Origin: Aphelocoma coerulescens
Taxonomy: Eukaryota; Chordata; Aves; Passeriformes; Corvidae
Reading direction: 5' to 3'
NCBI RefSeq assembly: GCF_041296385.1
Contig: NC_091017.1
Coordinates: 8,736,001-8,800,000, forward strand
DNA length: 64,000 nucleotides
The notes under the pieces are model-generated. The model was not told where the DNA came from. It saw only the letters and a list, made by a program, of their open reading frames with translations, and did not search any database. The position numbers and the translations under genes are program-made. Shown here piece by piece: positions 11,723 to 23,800 of the stretch; positions within the stretch are counted from its first letter, which is position 1, and every line of letters begins with the position of its first letter.

Positions 11723-14031
11723 GATAGAAAACTCTGTCCAAGTTAATTATAGATAAACAAATCTTGTATAGATTTAACAAAGCACTTCTTCCTCCTACGT
11801 AGACAAAGCATGCTAAAAAGTGCTGAATTGTGGAGGAGAGGTGAATAAGATTACAGTGCAGTGGGCATAATAAAGTTGTAAGACCCCACTCCATTCCCGC
11901 CTCCCCCCCAGTTTTATTAGGCACAAGAAAATTTACTAGATTTGAAGGATGGATCATGTCACTAAATATTAAGATTTGTTGGCCTCCCAAAGAAGGAGGA
12001 ACAAAATAATATGGCTTTTCATCTACAACAATTTTTGACAGTGCTAATGAGTGTAGAACAAGAAGTGAGGAGGACTCTGATTTCTGCTATCAAAACCAGC
12101 TCCTGGGAAAAGATCTCATCCTGTCATTTGCAAAGTCTCTTGGCTTTCAGAATAAAAAATACAGATATTTTATTCAGAATCTGTACAGTAACATCTTGAC
12201 AACAGTAACATGAAATGTTACACCATTAATCACCCTAAAGTTTTGAAGGGCTATTAGTAGAGAGACATATTTTGTATTAGCATTTATATGATGAAGTTAG
12301 GACAAAGACTGCTTGAAACTCCAATGCCCACTTTTTTCATGTTTGCTGTTAAGCTTCTAGGACTGTTTCTGAGAATGTAAAGTCATCAGGTAATTCTTCA
12401 GCCCTGTGGTATGAGAGTAGAGTTTTAATTAATGTTTCAGTAATAAAAATGCATCAGTGTTCTGTGTCTTTTGCATCCTTAAAATAGTTGTCTTCATTCT
12501 CATTTGAGTTGTGATTTTCTGCCTTTTACACATCCTGTTTTCTCCAGAGTAAGAACTAGACTACCTTAGAAACAATGTCAGTCTATCACCTAAAGCAAAA
12601 CATGAAGATAATTTGCATTTTGAACTACTGACCTGTTTGCAGGCCTCATTTTCTCTCTCATTGAAAAGCTCTAAAAATGCCTGTTATAACCTTACAGCTG
12701 CAAAAAAGGGAAAAGGAAAGTATGTAAAATAGGGTACCAGACCTTCTCCTGTCAATATAGCTGAATAGATTCAGCTATTGTTGCTTAAGTAGATACTAGT
12801 GCCTATTACAATTACAAACCCCATGTTCCTAATCAAAGTCAAGTGTTTGCCATTTCTCTGAGTGGAGAAATTTGAAAGCCTCAGTTAAAAGTGATGGAAG
12901 CATTAAGACAACAAACAGGTTCTTAGAAAGGAGAAATGAAGAAAAAAACCCCAAAGAAATGGTCACAGTGGCAAATTTAGAGTAGGGTTTTTTTTTTTTT
13001 GCTTGCTTCTGTTTCATAAGCCATAAACTCTCTCAGACTTGCACAGTGCAGCAACCAAGAAGTGATCCCATTTGTGTAACTAATCCTTTCCTTGTCTTCA
13101 GCATTCTCACAGTGACCAGGATAAGGGTTAGGAGGAAAGGGCACCTGCCCGTGCTATTGATTGACTCTAGTCATAAAGGTGAGTTGTAGCAGAAGGAATG
13201 AGGTCTTGTCATGAATGCTTCCCAGAGAACAACCTGTGACTGGTTTGTAGGAGTGCAGGAGAGGGGTGGTAGGGGTGGTAGGGGAGCTGCTTGCGGGAGC
13301 AGACTCAGTGCTCTCCCTGGGCAGTCACTGTCCGTGGAGGCTCGTTGGGACAGCTCAGTGGGACAAACACTTCTTAGGTCTGTGTTACTGGTATGTGGTA
13401 CTGCTGGGCTGTCACCTTCCAAACATAGCTGGAGTAGTCACAGCTAAATATAGATATCCACTCTTGAAAGTCATAACGCTTTATTCTTTTGTAGGCTTGA
13501 AATGCACTGCTTCAGAATGGCATCTATAGCCCCTTTGAAGATGAGTCTGCCCATGTAAAATGGGCATACCTGCCACATCCAGAGGAAATAACTCTAAATC
13601 TGCAGGCTGGTTACTGTTCCCTTTTATATTAGATTTAAAAACAAAGATTTCCTCATATAGTTCCTTTTTTATTTTTTTTCTCTCTGTGAACTGTAGTGAT
13701 TTTTTAAAATGAGAAACAGAAATATAATTTGGTTGTGCAGAAAAATACAATATGTGCCAAATGATTGATCACTTTTGGCCTCAAAATCCTCAGGCAAGTA
13801 TTTTGCAGTGCATTTTAGGAGTAGTTTTGAAGATATAAATAGATCATCACAATCTGTGGCAATTAGCAGATAAGAAGAAATAACAATCAGCTCTATATAC
13901 TGGTTATGTAGTAAAGCTGGATTTTAAAACCAAAGGGAACACAAAATTTCCCCTTGCAGCTCATGATTCAGTCCTTCTGTGTTGGAATGCAGCAACAGAG
14001 AAGCTGATTTGTGGGATACAGTTTAATGAAG
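11723..14031. other. AT-rich spacer between two minus-strand LTRs
   Basis: About 2.3 kb with no recognisable gene or repeat apart from a T-run near 12987. A slightly GC-richer patch at 13200-13450 holds overlapping short frames on both strands, with no protein similarity that I can name. Confidence 0.45.
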
Positions 14032-14563
14032 TGTTGTGGTTTGGCCCCAAACAGTAACTCAGTCCCATCACTCCTGGCCCACTCTTCTCCAGTAGAAAGA
14101 GTAAAGTAAGAAAAAAAGAGTAAAAGTAAGAAAACTTGTGGGTTGAGATGAAAACAGCCTAACAGGTAAAGCAAAAGCTGTGCATGTAAGCAAAGCAAAA
14201 CAAGGAATAAATTTACCACTTCCTAGGGGCAGGCAGGGGCTCAGCCAACCCAGGAAAGCAGGGCTTCATCACACATAATGGTGCCCTGACTTTATATGCT
14301 GAGTGTGGTGCCATATGGGTCATTATATGGAACATTCCTTGGCTCAGCTGGGATCAGCTGTCCCAGCTGTGTCCCCTACAAACTCCTTGGACAGCTCCAG
14401 CTTACTCACTGGTGGGATAAGGAGTGGAAAAGGCCTTGACTCTGTGTAAGTGCTACTTAGCAATAACAGAAACACTGCTGCTGTGTTCAGCACAAACCCA
14501 AAACATAGCCCCAGACTAACTGCTGTGATGAAAATTAACTCTACCCCAGACAAAACCTGTACT
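14032..14563 (-). mobile_element. Solo LTR of the same family as the LTR at 30672
   Basis: Minus-strand reading: TTTTGTCTGGGGTAGAGTTA near the 5' edge, then TGTGCTGAACACAG, a TATAAAG box (plus-strand CTTTATA at 14290-14296), a GATGAAGCCCTGC block, CTTGTTTTGCTTTGCTT, CAACCCACAAG, and an end in CA at 14032. The same blocks occur in the same order in the plus-strand LTR at 30672-31251. The polyadenylation signal that is ATTAAA there appears decayed here. No internal sequence is attached, so this is a solo LTR left by recombination. The 5-bp flanks, TGAAG and TGATA, agree at only three positions, so no clean duplication remains. Short open frames inside it are not genes. Confidence 0.8.
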
Positions 14564-16778
14564 TGATACAGTATAAGATGTTGTCTTGGCCCTGGCTATT
14601 TATTTATGCCTCCCCTCTAAAGGGGACACATAGCTTATTATGAAATTGTTGTCAATATGGTGCTTAAAAAGCCCCTATTGTTTCTAATGGAATACTGATT
14701 ATTGGTTTATGTTTGACCTTGTTTGGTTTACAGTGACACCTACCAAAGTGAAACTCTAGGGACATTTGCCTACATGCTCTTTAAAGGACTGTTCTTGCAG
14801 AAGACTGTTCTCAGTGAGAGAAATTTGGGGGTTATGTGCACCAGATCTGTGCAAGCTTTTCTTCAGGCCTAGAGTAGAAAGAATAACACCAACCTCCTGT
14901 TCCTGGAGATGAGCTTGATTGCTTTTTCTTAACAGGATCTTTCCGTTTCAGACGGAAAAGATCCCGTTTCTGTGTTTATTGATTTACATTAGCTGATTCT
15001 GCTCAGTTTTCTCTCCATCCTACCTCACTTGGCTGATGATGACTCAGTGGGAACAGCACATTTCTGTGCATGTCTGTCTCTTGCTTAAAAAGCTTGGTTG
15101 TATTATAGCTTTCTAAAATTGTTTTAATCTAGAAAAGATACATTTTCATAAAATTTTTATGTGGTAAAACAGAATTCAGGTTTATATAAATATATGGCTC
15201 ATATGCATACATAGGAGGTAAGTGGTTTTGGCATGGAACTTTTAATAAATGGCTGTCCTGAAGGTAATTTTAGTAGCATGTGGTAAAGTTGCCAGTTTCA
15301 TCTGTGATAATGTGCCCTTCGCCAAGTTTGCAAAAAGAAACATCGTAAGTTATGAACTAATGATTTAATCATGTATCAGTTAGTTACAGAATCTTAAGGG
15401 CAGATACCCAGGGGAAAAATAGGCCCCATATAAGGAGTTTCGGGTAGAATATGGTAAAATGCAACACTGTTCTAGACAGAAGATTTATCTTTGTCAGCAG
15501 AGCTATAGCACACTGGGAATTCCAGACTCGGGTCTGTGCTTCTGCCCAGAGGCTTTGTGAGTGGAAGGGTGGGGTGTGCACGAGTCCTCACCAATCTTTT
15601 CTTGAGGCATCACGAGTTTCAGTGTGCAGTTGGCAAAGGATGCACATCACCTTTGGCACCAGGGAACTGTCATGCCATTTGCTATGTGAATATCACTGAC
15701 TTTGTCTCACGTAACTTTTAGTAAGAATCATGTTTCCTAAACGGGGTAGTGCTCTCAAGAGGTATAAGCCAGTACATTATTTTATCTTAAATTCATCATC
15801 CTAATGTGATCATGCAGTAAGAAGAAGATGCAGCAGAATTCAAGCATTGAGCTTACTGGTTTGGATTTTTTTGCCTTCAGTAATGAAATTTATAATTAGC
15901 ATGTTCAAGATGCTAAAGAGAATGTGAGCATGTTAACAACTCTCCAAATGTCAAAATGATTATGCAGTTGCCATTGGTTGTTCACATTAGGGAAGATGCT
16001 TTTTAACACTTGGTAAGTTTCTTACTGTCACAAAGTAGAGCAGAGAAATATTGAAGGACATCATTCAAATCTGCAAACCAGGAGGGGTTGAAGCTAAAGG
16101 CCATAGCTGTCTATAACTGTTAAAAGCATCAATTCATGACAATTGGTGCAAATACTGCTTGCTCAGGTCAATTTTATCTAAAAAAAAATCTTGTGTATTA
16201 GAAGATGATAAAATAAGCTTTAAAAGAAACCTCTTAATAGCGTTACTAGTCTTCCTAAAGAGAACATACAAAATCACATAAATAATTTTACATAACGAGT
16301 ATATATCCTAATTATATTAATTTGTCTTCCTTTAGGGCAAGAAATTCAGACATTCAGGATGATCTCAAGGTAGTTCACTTGCTTGACCAAAATCTTATTA
16401 ACCTCTAAAATGTGTCTTGATCCAGAGAAACATAATTAAGAAAAATAAAATCTGAATAGTTTGCTTCATAAAGGTGAACTTTGTTGCAAATATGTTGTTA
16501 CATAATAGTTAAATTATTATCTGGAAAGGTTATAGAGATCTATTACTTCAAAATGAAAGAAGAGATCTGGTATATTTTTAGGATACGATTTTCTGATCAT
16601 TAGAGCATTCTGAGACATTAGTCATGAGCAAAAATACGTTTTGAATATAATTGTAACAGCATAAATGCTGATAAAAGATTAAGGTACTGTTGTGTAGTCA
16701 GAAGAATTACCAGTCCATGTATTAACATTGTGATTTCTTTGCAAGTCTGGAAGATGAATATATTTAGTAGATAAGAGC
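14564..16778. other. AT-rich spacer containing one strong hairpin
   Basis: No gene or transposon recognised. A near-perfect inverted repeat lies at 14935-14964. Short open frames at 15384-15721 overlap on both strands and resemble nothing known. Confidence 0.45.
14935..14964. repeat. Hairpin: GGATCTTTCCGT / ACGGAAAAGATCC
   Basis: A 12-bp stem with one bulged A and a 5-nt loop, in otherwise unstructured AT-rich DNA about 370 bp beyond the LTR. Not followed by a T-run and not assignable to a known element. Confidence 0.7.
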
Positions 16779-16920
16779 AAAAGCTCTGTTGGGTAGAGCA
16801 CAATCATGATAACACAAAGGTTGTGGATTTGATCCCAGTATGGGCCATTCACTTGAATTGACTTGGTGATCCTTGTGGGTCCCTTCCAACTCAGAATATT
16901 CTGTGATTCTGTGATTCTAT
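16779..16920 (+). mobile_element. tRNA-Ile-derived SINE with CR1-like tail (TguSINE1-like)
   Basis: The head (to about 16847) follows tRNA-Ile. An A-box-like AGCTCTGTTGGGTAGAGC, an anticodon-arm region ATGATAACAC, a B-box-like GATTTGATCCC (16826-16836) and the acceptor end TATGGGCCA match the tRNA in order, with scattered substitutions. The tail carries the typical CR1 3' end: GATCCTTGTGGGTCCCTTCC, AACTCAGAATATTCTGTG and repeated ATTCTGTG octamers. This is the arrangement of the zebra-finch TguSINE1 family, in which a tRNA head is joined to a CR1 3' end so that CR1 reverse transcriptase can mobilise it. The A and B boxes have several changes, so this copy is probably silent. The extreme 5' end is degenerate and no flanking duplication was seen. 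It is not a functional tRNA gene: the head lacks an intact cloverleaf start and has the tail fused to it. Confidence 0.85.
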
Positions 16921-17637
16921 TTGAATACTGGCAATCATAGTCAGTTCCTTTAGAAGTTATTATTATTTTCTTGAATTCTGATGTAACTACATCCTGCTGT
17001 AATTTTTAGAGTGGTATTATTCATAGTAGCCTAACAAAGTATATTCATGTTAAAGGAGCCCATTTAATCTATCTGCAAAAGACAGTTGACAGGTAACTTA
17101 CCTTTAAAAATCAAAAAGTTTAACTATGGAGTTAGTACCCAAATGGTACCAGAAATCGTATTACCTGAAGAGAAAGTGCAGAAAAGCAAGGCAGACTAGT
17201 TGAGTCTTCTATCAGATGGCATCTGATTTAGTCCAGTTGAAGTTGGTGCATGATGATTGTGCACTTTTTCTGAGGACCATCAGCATGGTCAAAAAAAAGA
17301 ATAGAGTATGTGCTGTTGATCTGTTTTAGATGTCTGATGTTGACACACAACACCCACTCTGTTTCTCATTTTAAAAGTTTCTCAGTCATCTCTCAACCAT
17401 GGCTGGATCTTGGAAAAACATCCTATAAATGAAGAACATTAGGCTTTCTGCTGTCCTAGAACAAGGTTATTTACCCCTTTCTTTTTTGGCTTAAGTATTT
17501 TCTGGTGTATACAAGGGCATGTTTCTAATACTATAAGCTGGATAATTATGAAGGCTGCTATACCAGTAGCTTCACTGACTGTAAAAATACTGACTAATGG
17601 TGACAGGAACAGTCTGTGAACTGTGAAGTGGTAGCGC

Positions 17638-17659
17638 ATATATATATATATATATATTA
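17638..17659. repeat. (TA)n microsatellite
   Basis: About 11 TA units. Confidence 0.9.
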
Positions 17660-17759
17660 TTCCTGCTGGTTTAGCTATAACTGTTAAGAGAGCCTTGTCC
17701 CTCAGCGAGCAGGGTGGTGACCTGCATTCCTGAGACAGCCAGAGAAACAAACCTTCACA

Positions 17760-17815
17760 CAGAATCACAGAATAAGCTAAGTTGAAAGGGACCCAACAGG
17801 ATCATCCTTGTCTTC
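17760..17815 (-). mobile_element. CR1 LINE 3'-end fragment (minus strand)
   Basis: The plus strand reads AGAATCACAGAATAAGCTAA, then GTTGAAAGGGACCC and GGATCATCC. This is the reverse complement of the CR1 terminal segment ending in ATTCTGTGATTCT. Only the last 50 or so bases remain, as expected for a heavily 5'-truncated LINE. A SINE end of the same tail type cannot be excluded because the tRNA-like head would lie beyond the recognisable part. Confidence 0.7.
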
Positions 17816-20800
17816 TGTATCTGCAGTGAAGCCACTTACATAATCTTTAGTAAAATATTAAATCTTAAATCCAGGAAGGCATAAATTCATCAATTACATC
17901 CATAGTGAATAATCTCTAATATTCTGAATTTCTGTACAGATGCAGAATGTGTGTGGGTTGATCAGAGTAACATGTTTGACTCAATCATAATATATGCCTT
18001 GGTTACTGAATATGGATAACTCCTTGGTAGCTTTCAGTCTGTTCTGTTAATTAATCATCTTGCTACTTGAAAACTGGTACCTTTTTTAAAATGAAAGCTT
18101 TTAAATTTAAAGTTACAGATTGTTTACTGAAGTGTTGTCATGACAAAATGTATCTACTAAACTTCCAAATTCTCCTACTCTTTTCAAATGGTCATTATTT
18201 CTAAGGACAAGAGTAATTTTCTTCTATTGAACTTTTAATCAACCATAAAACATAAATAATTATGACGGTACCTATAGGTAGATCAAGTAAGGATTTTGTG
18301 TAAGAGTTTTTATCTGTTTCAGTGGAGGCTGGAAGTAAACCTCAATTTTTCTACATTGATTTTTTTTTTTTTAACTGGCTTCTTGAACCTTATCCAGGGG
18401 ATGAATCAATGGGATGCCAGTGGCCTGACTTAGTGCGTTGCAGTGGGTGATGTTGGAAGCTTGTGGCTGCCCCTTGATACACCCTAATACTTGGGCAGTG
18501 TGAGACTGATCTGAGGATTAGCTCTGTGTTGTCCATTTGCTTGAACCCAATTTCCATTTTCTTGTTGGAGGTTTGACTGGGCATGTTGCAGGCAGCAGTA
18601 TGAAGGCAGAAACTGCTGTAAGTAGAACTAGATGAGCCCAGTAGTCTTTTCCTTAAAGGACGCTGATATCAGCTCCTTTGGAAATAACCCAACCAAAACA
18701 CCTCAAAGTCTTTTCCCTGACAATAGGGAAAGAGAGATCCAAGATTTCATTTATTGTTGGAAGATGCTTCTTTCTCTTCAAAGCCTTGTAAGGTTGATTG
18801 TCAGAGTTAAGCACTACTTTTGTTGAACCACATCTTATTATCCATTTATCTGCTGAAATGCTGCATGTGGGATGTGCATGCATGTTATTTAATCCCTGAT
18901 AGGCAGACACCTTATCCTTTGGTGAGCAATTAGATTTTCACCTGGAAATTACCTTTCATTCAAAATGGATTAGTTGAAAATATAAATGAAACTATTCTCA
19001 GCATTCAAAATAGGTAGTATGGGTACTAATGCTTTTAGACTTTACTGGACAAATAAGGGAAGCATTTCTACACAGAAGTAAAATTGGAAAGATTATTCTC
19101 TGTACCTGCGTTCCTCTGACTTTCTGAACTGCCTCCCTGACCAGAGTGCTGCGGTGCATCTCCTAGAGAAAAGTTCCTATTGATAAATTCTAAACTGCTT
19201 CAAAAACTCACTTGAAGGCTTCCTTGGGTTCAATTTAAACTCCCTCTTCCTCCGAGGCTTACTGATTTTATGGTAGTCAGAGATGCTTCAAAGCCCTGAC
19301 AAATGAAAGATTAGTGTGCTACTTTGGAGATGCAGACAGTGGCACAGCAGCCCAGAGGCCACGATGAGCAGTCAGATCAGTGAAGTGCATCTTCTGGCTT
19401 GCCTACCCCCACTTAGCACTTTAGTCAATGCCTGTATCCACGAATTCATTGATGAACATGCAGAGATGTTCTAAATAGATGGTATTAACAGAATGGGATT
19501 GTTACTAACTCTTGGCTGAGAAGAGATGTAGTTGTGGTTTGTAAACTTGCAGATGCCAGGTTTGGAAGGAGGAGAGTCAATCTCTAAGGGACAACGTAAC
19601 TTTCCCCACAAAACAACAACGGGAAGGCAATTTTAACTAAGACCTCATTCAAAAATAAGTAGATGTTTGACACTGAGTGGAAATGCTGCAGTGTTAATAA
19701 CTTGGAAATGTTGTAGAATAAAGTCATGCAATGCACTCTTACCTTGCTTGTAATTTAATTAGTGAGTTTTGACGAGGCTTTTTTTTTCCTAGTAGGTTAA
19801 GAATGTCTTCTAACAAGACTAAATAAAAACTGCTAATATCAACAAAGCTGTACTTTTCTATCATGTCAAAGATAAATTTCCAGTATTTCCTGGCAAGGAC
19901 ATGAAAGCAAGCAATCAAACACTTATCTATATATGAACCATGTGTTTTGGAATACAGGTGCTATACTGGAAACACTTGAAAAAAAGATTATTTTCTATTA
20001 TAACTGTTCCTATTTTAGCAACAGCTAGTCAACTTGAAGTATTTCCTTGATCCTCTAGTCCTTAAATAATGCACTCTTCTATCTTAGCTAGAAGTACATA
20101 TTGGAAAAGAATAGGGATAAAGAAGAATTTGCAGGAAAAAGTAATTTGACATTATCGTGGAGGCATGCTGGGTTTTGGCAAAGTAGCAATGCTTTTGCTT
20201 GGCATTCTATTTTTACTATACTTTTCCTTTAATGTAAAGAAGTCTGCAAATATAACTTTAATTTTTTTTTTTTTTTAGATGGAGATGTACATCATTTGAA
20301 CTACTTGCAAATAAACTTAAGTTTAATTTATTCTTCAGTATATTAACTTGGTTCTAATCACTGAATTCCACATGTCTGAGTTCAAAGGAAGATCATGTAC
20401 CCCTGCTTCTTCCCTGAATTTTAATTTCTTCTTAGTGTGCTTCAAAACCTGAACACTTAGAAACACCATACTTGACCTTTAACACTACAGTGTCAGGAGA
20501 ATCATGATAACTAGATGAATCCATACAATTATTTGTCTAAAATGTTTGTATAAACATTAGAAGCCACATATGAACAGTTTGTGAGAATGCTGTATCTTCA
20601 CAGGCATGGGATACTGCTGAAAGCTGCATCTTCATGAATTATTAGTGCTACTGCTCAAGATGTTTGAATATCTTGTCTGTTTTTAGTAGAAGTTGATTCC
20701 ACTTTTCTTGATGAAGTCTGAAAACATTTCTTCTGTGTTGTTTGGGCTTGGGAATAAACATCTACCCAATAACATATTTGTTCCACGTACGTGTGGTCTG

Positions 20801-23800
20801 CTCTTATTTCCTCCTCTTAATATCCGCCACCGTGAGACCATCGTTTTCCTTAATGATGGTGCATTTCTCTCAAATAAGGACCAATGCTGATCATTTACTG
20901 AACAATGTGTTCTGTAAAGAAAAATGCATGGCGTGTGCAGCAGGAGAACTACACCTACAGGACAATTTCAAATCCAGCTGTGCTGTATTTTATTTGGCAC
21001 ATAATAACAGCTACACAGTAATAACTGCCAGTGAAAAATAGCAGCTAACTAGCACACTCTGTTAATATGTTGGAGCTGGCAGAAAAGTGCCAGTGTAGGT
21101 TGCCATACTTACTGTGACAACACAGAGTAACCTCTGTAAAGAGCAAAGAACGGTTTTCTTTCTGTCAGTACAGAAGTAAACCAATAGAAAGAAATTAGTG
21201 TGCCTAATGCATTAATGCCATGGAAGCCATTTGCTAAGGGGTTTAGGCTTTTCTACACACTTGCTAAATTTCAAATGTGTAACTGGAGGGGCCTAGGAAG
21301 ATGACAGGAGCTAAAGACAACATAGAAGGCTTAAGATAAAAAGAAGCTTAAAAATGAAAAGAAGAATAACAAACTATAAACTATATGAATACATTAGTTG
21401 CCAGCACAGTAATTCAGTATGAATACATCAACAGTTTTGTGCATCTCTTCAGATTAAGTGTAAAATGTGTTCCAGGAAGGACTGTCTCCTCCTTCAGTTT
21501 TTAACCTAATGACTGCTGCTTCTTTGAAGAGGCTACCACAGAAGATAAAACACATTGCTGGGCTGCAGTGATAATATTGATTTTGTTTTAAAGAATTTTA
21601 AGGTTGATAAATTGTACCCTGTGGAATAATTTAAATTGAGTAACAAAACAAAATATATTGTTTTAAATTGTCAGAGTTGACCAGTAGTAAATTTATGTTT
21701 CACTGTTTGGAGAGCTTCTTCAAACTGCTGTCAAAGAAATAATTCTTCTTTGGGTTAATTCATCTTAAATTGTCTCAGATTAGCTCAAAAAAAATAGAAT
21801 CTCTGCAAATCACTAGTCAGTGTAAAAAAAAACCTTCTATCTTCTGGCTACAGAGCTTCCTAATGAAGGACTAGGGAACAGCCAGTAGTTATGGGGTTAT
21901 TGTTAATTCTTCAAGTACAGAGAATCCTAATAGGATGTGTAAGGTTCTTTCAGTCTCTCAGTAGGCAGCTGGGTATGTTACTTTGAATTTTTCTTTGCGT
22001 GGATGGAAGAAGTGTGGACTCTCTTACCACAGATGTGTGTCCTGAAGGTTGTGGAATAGTGAGAAATACTTGTACTAGAGAGACCTTGGCCTTTGAACAC
22101 AAATGTGAGTGTGAGGGATAAAACTGAGCCAAGAACCGCTTCTGTAACCTTTTGATAATTCACTGGCTACGCACCCTCATTAAAGCGCTTAGGAAATGCG
22201 TATGGACTCATATGCGTGAGCTGAAACAAGAATGAAAGAAGAAAAAAATCAAAGACATCCAAATGTAGTCACCTGAATATGTAATTTAAAAACTCAAGAG
22301 TAGTGAGCTTTATTCACCCATGATACACTGCCCAATGAAAGACCTGCTCATTAACTAGTTTCATGACTGAAGACAAAGATCCTCTGGAGCAGGGTCAAAA
22401 ATCTGCCCTCTGGTAGTAATGAAGAGTGGGTAGGGATACAGGAGAGCGATTTATACTTGACCATATATGCCATGAGAGATGCTGTCACTTGTGTCTTCTC
22501 TTACAAAGGGGAAAAACAAATCCCACAACAATTCCAGCTGAGAAATGTTGTGCACTAAATCTAGGAAAGAGAGGAGATCATTCCTTCTGATTTACTAAAG
22601 CTGAATTAAGGAAATTAGTAATATAGTTTCATTGTTTCTGTGAATTTCTGAGCATACCTTCATGCTAGCCAAGCTCTTAAAATACTTTGTCTTTCTGAAT
22701 TTTAGTATTTTATAAAGTAGGACAGTTGAAGTAGGGAAAGCCAAGCTGTGAGTTACACGAGACATGATGCAAAGCCTGCTGCAGAAATATAGCAAAACGA
22801 AAAAATGCCATAGTTCTGTGTGGTTCAAAAATAACTTCTTCTGTTCTCAGCCTACTCAGCTTTAATTTCATTGCTGTGCTATCTGTTGCAGAACATAAAC
22901 TCTTGGGGTGTGACTTGTGTTATAAAAGATTTTCCTATCCGTAGGAACAGGCCAACATGTTGAAGGGGAGTCAGGGAGAGTCAGCTGTTGTCTTGCTGTT
23001 CCTCTGGAGATCTTTCCTCCCACCCCCAGAGGGGATGGCAGCTGTCTGCTGAATAAACCTCCACAGAAGGTAACGATCATGGCCATACTTTTGAGACAGT
23101 GAAATTAATTCATTTTTTTAAAAAATCAAATTGTTTAGAAAGAAAATGCTGGCTGCCTTCCCTCAGTAAGTTGCCTTTCACGTTTATGGTGACTTTCCAT
23201 ATGACGAGCAGCAGGTGGCTTATCAAGCATATTCCCCCTTAAGTGTGAACTGTTTTTGCAATAGGATTCTGATTGCTTGAGGAAGAAACCTGACAAAAAG
23301 CAGGTTGAGCCTGCTTGCCCTTTTTGGTTGAATAGGTGGAGAGAGCACGTAACGTCTCCTATGCTGAGGTTACGGTCTGTGACTCTGAACAAAATAATTA
23401 TAAATTAAGTACAGAAAACAAATGGAGAAAAAAAACAAAAGCAAAAAAGGTATAGTTTAAAAATTATTTGGACTACAGTGTAAGTTGTCTTTGACTCATT
23501 GCACTACAAGTGTGATACTGAGACTACCAAATTGTACAAAGAGCTTTTCCAAGACAGTTTTTGACATCAGCGAGCCAGACTGGGGGGGCAGTATGAAATC
23601 ATCTAATGGTGCATGACGTAAGATTTTGTTTTGTAGGGTATGTAAGCAGTGTGTTGATAAATGTCAAAAGTTCAAGACTTACATGAATTACACAAAAAGA
23701 ACCTTTAGGATTTTGTCCAAACAAAATTTTGACACAATATTTTTTCATAGCTCTTTCACTGGGCTACTCAAAAGCTGAATTCTGAAGACCTTTACTCAGG

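Noticed and set aside
16779..16850. Functional tRNA-Ile gene
   Set aside because: The tRNA-like part is degenerate and continues into a CR1-type tail, so it is a SINE head.
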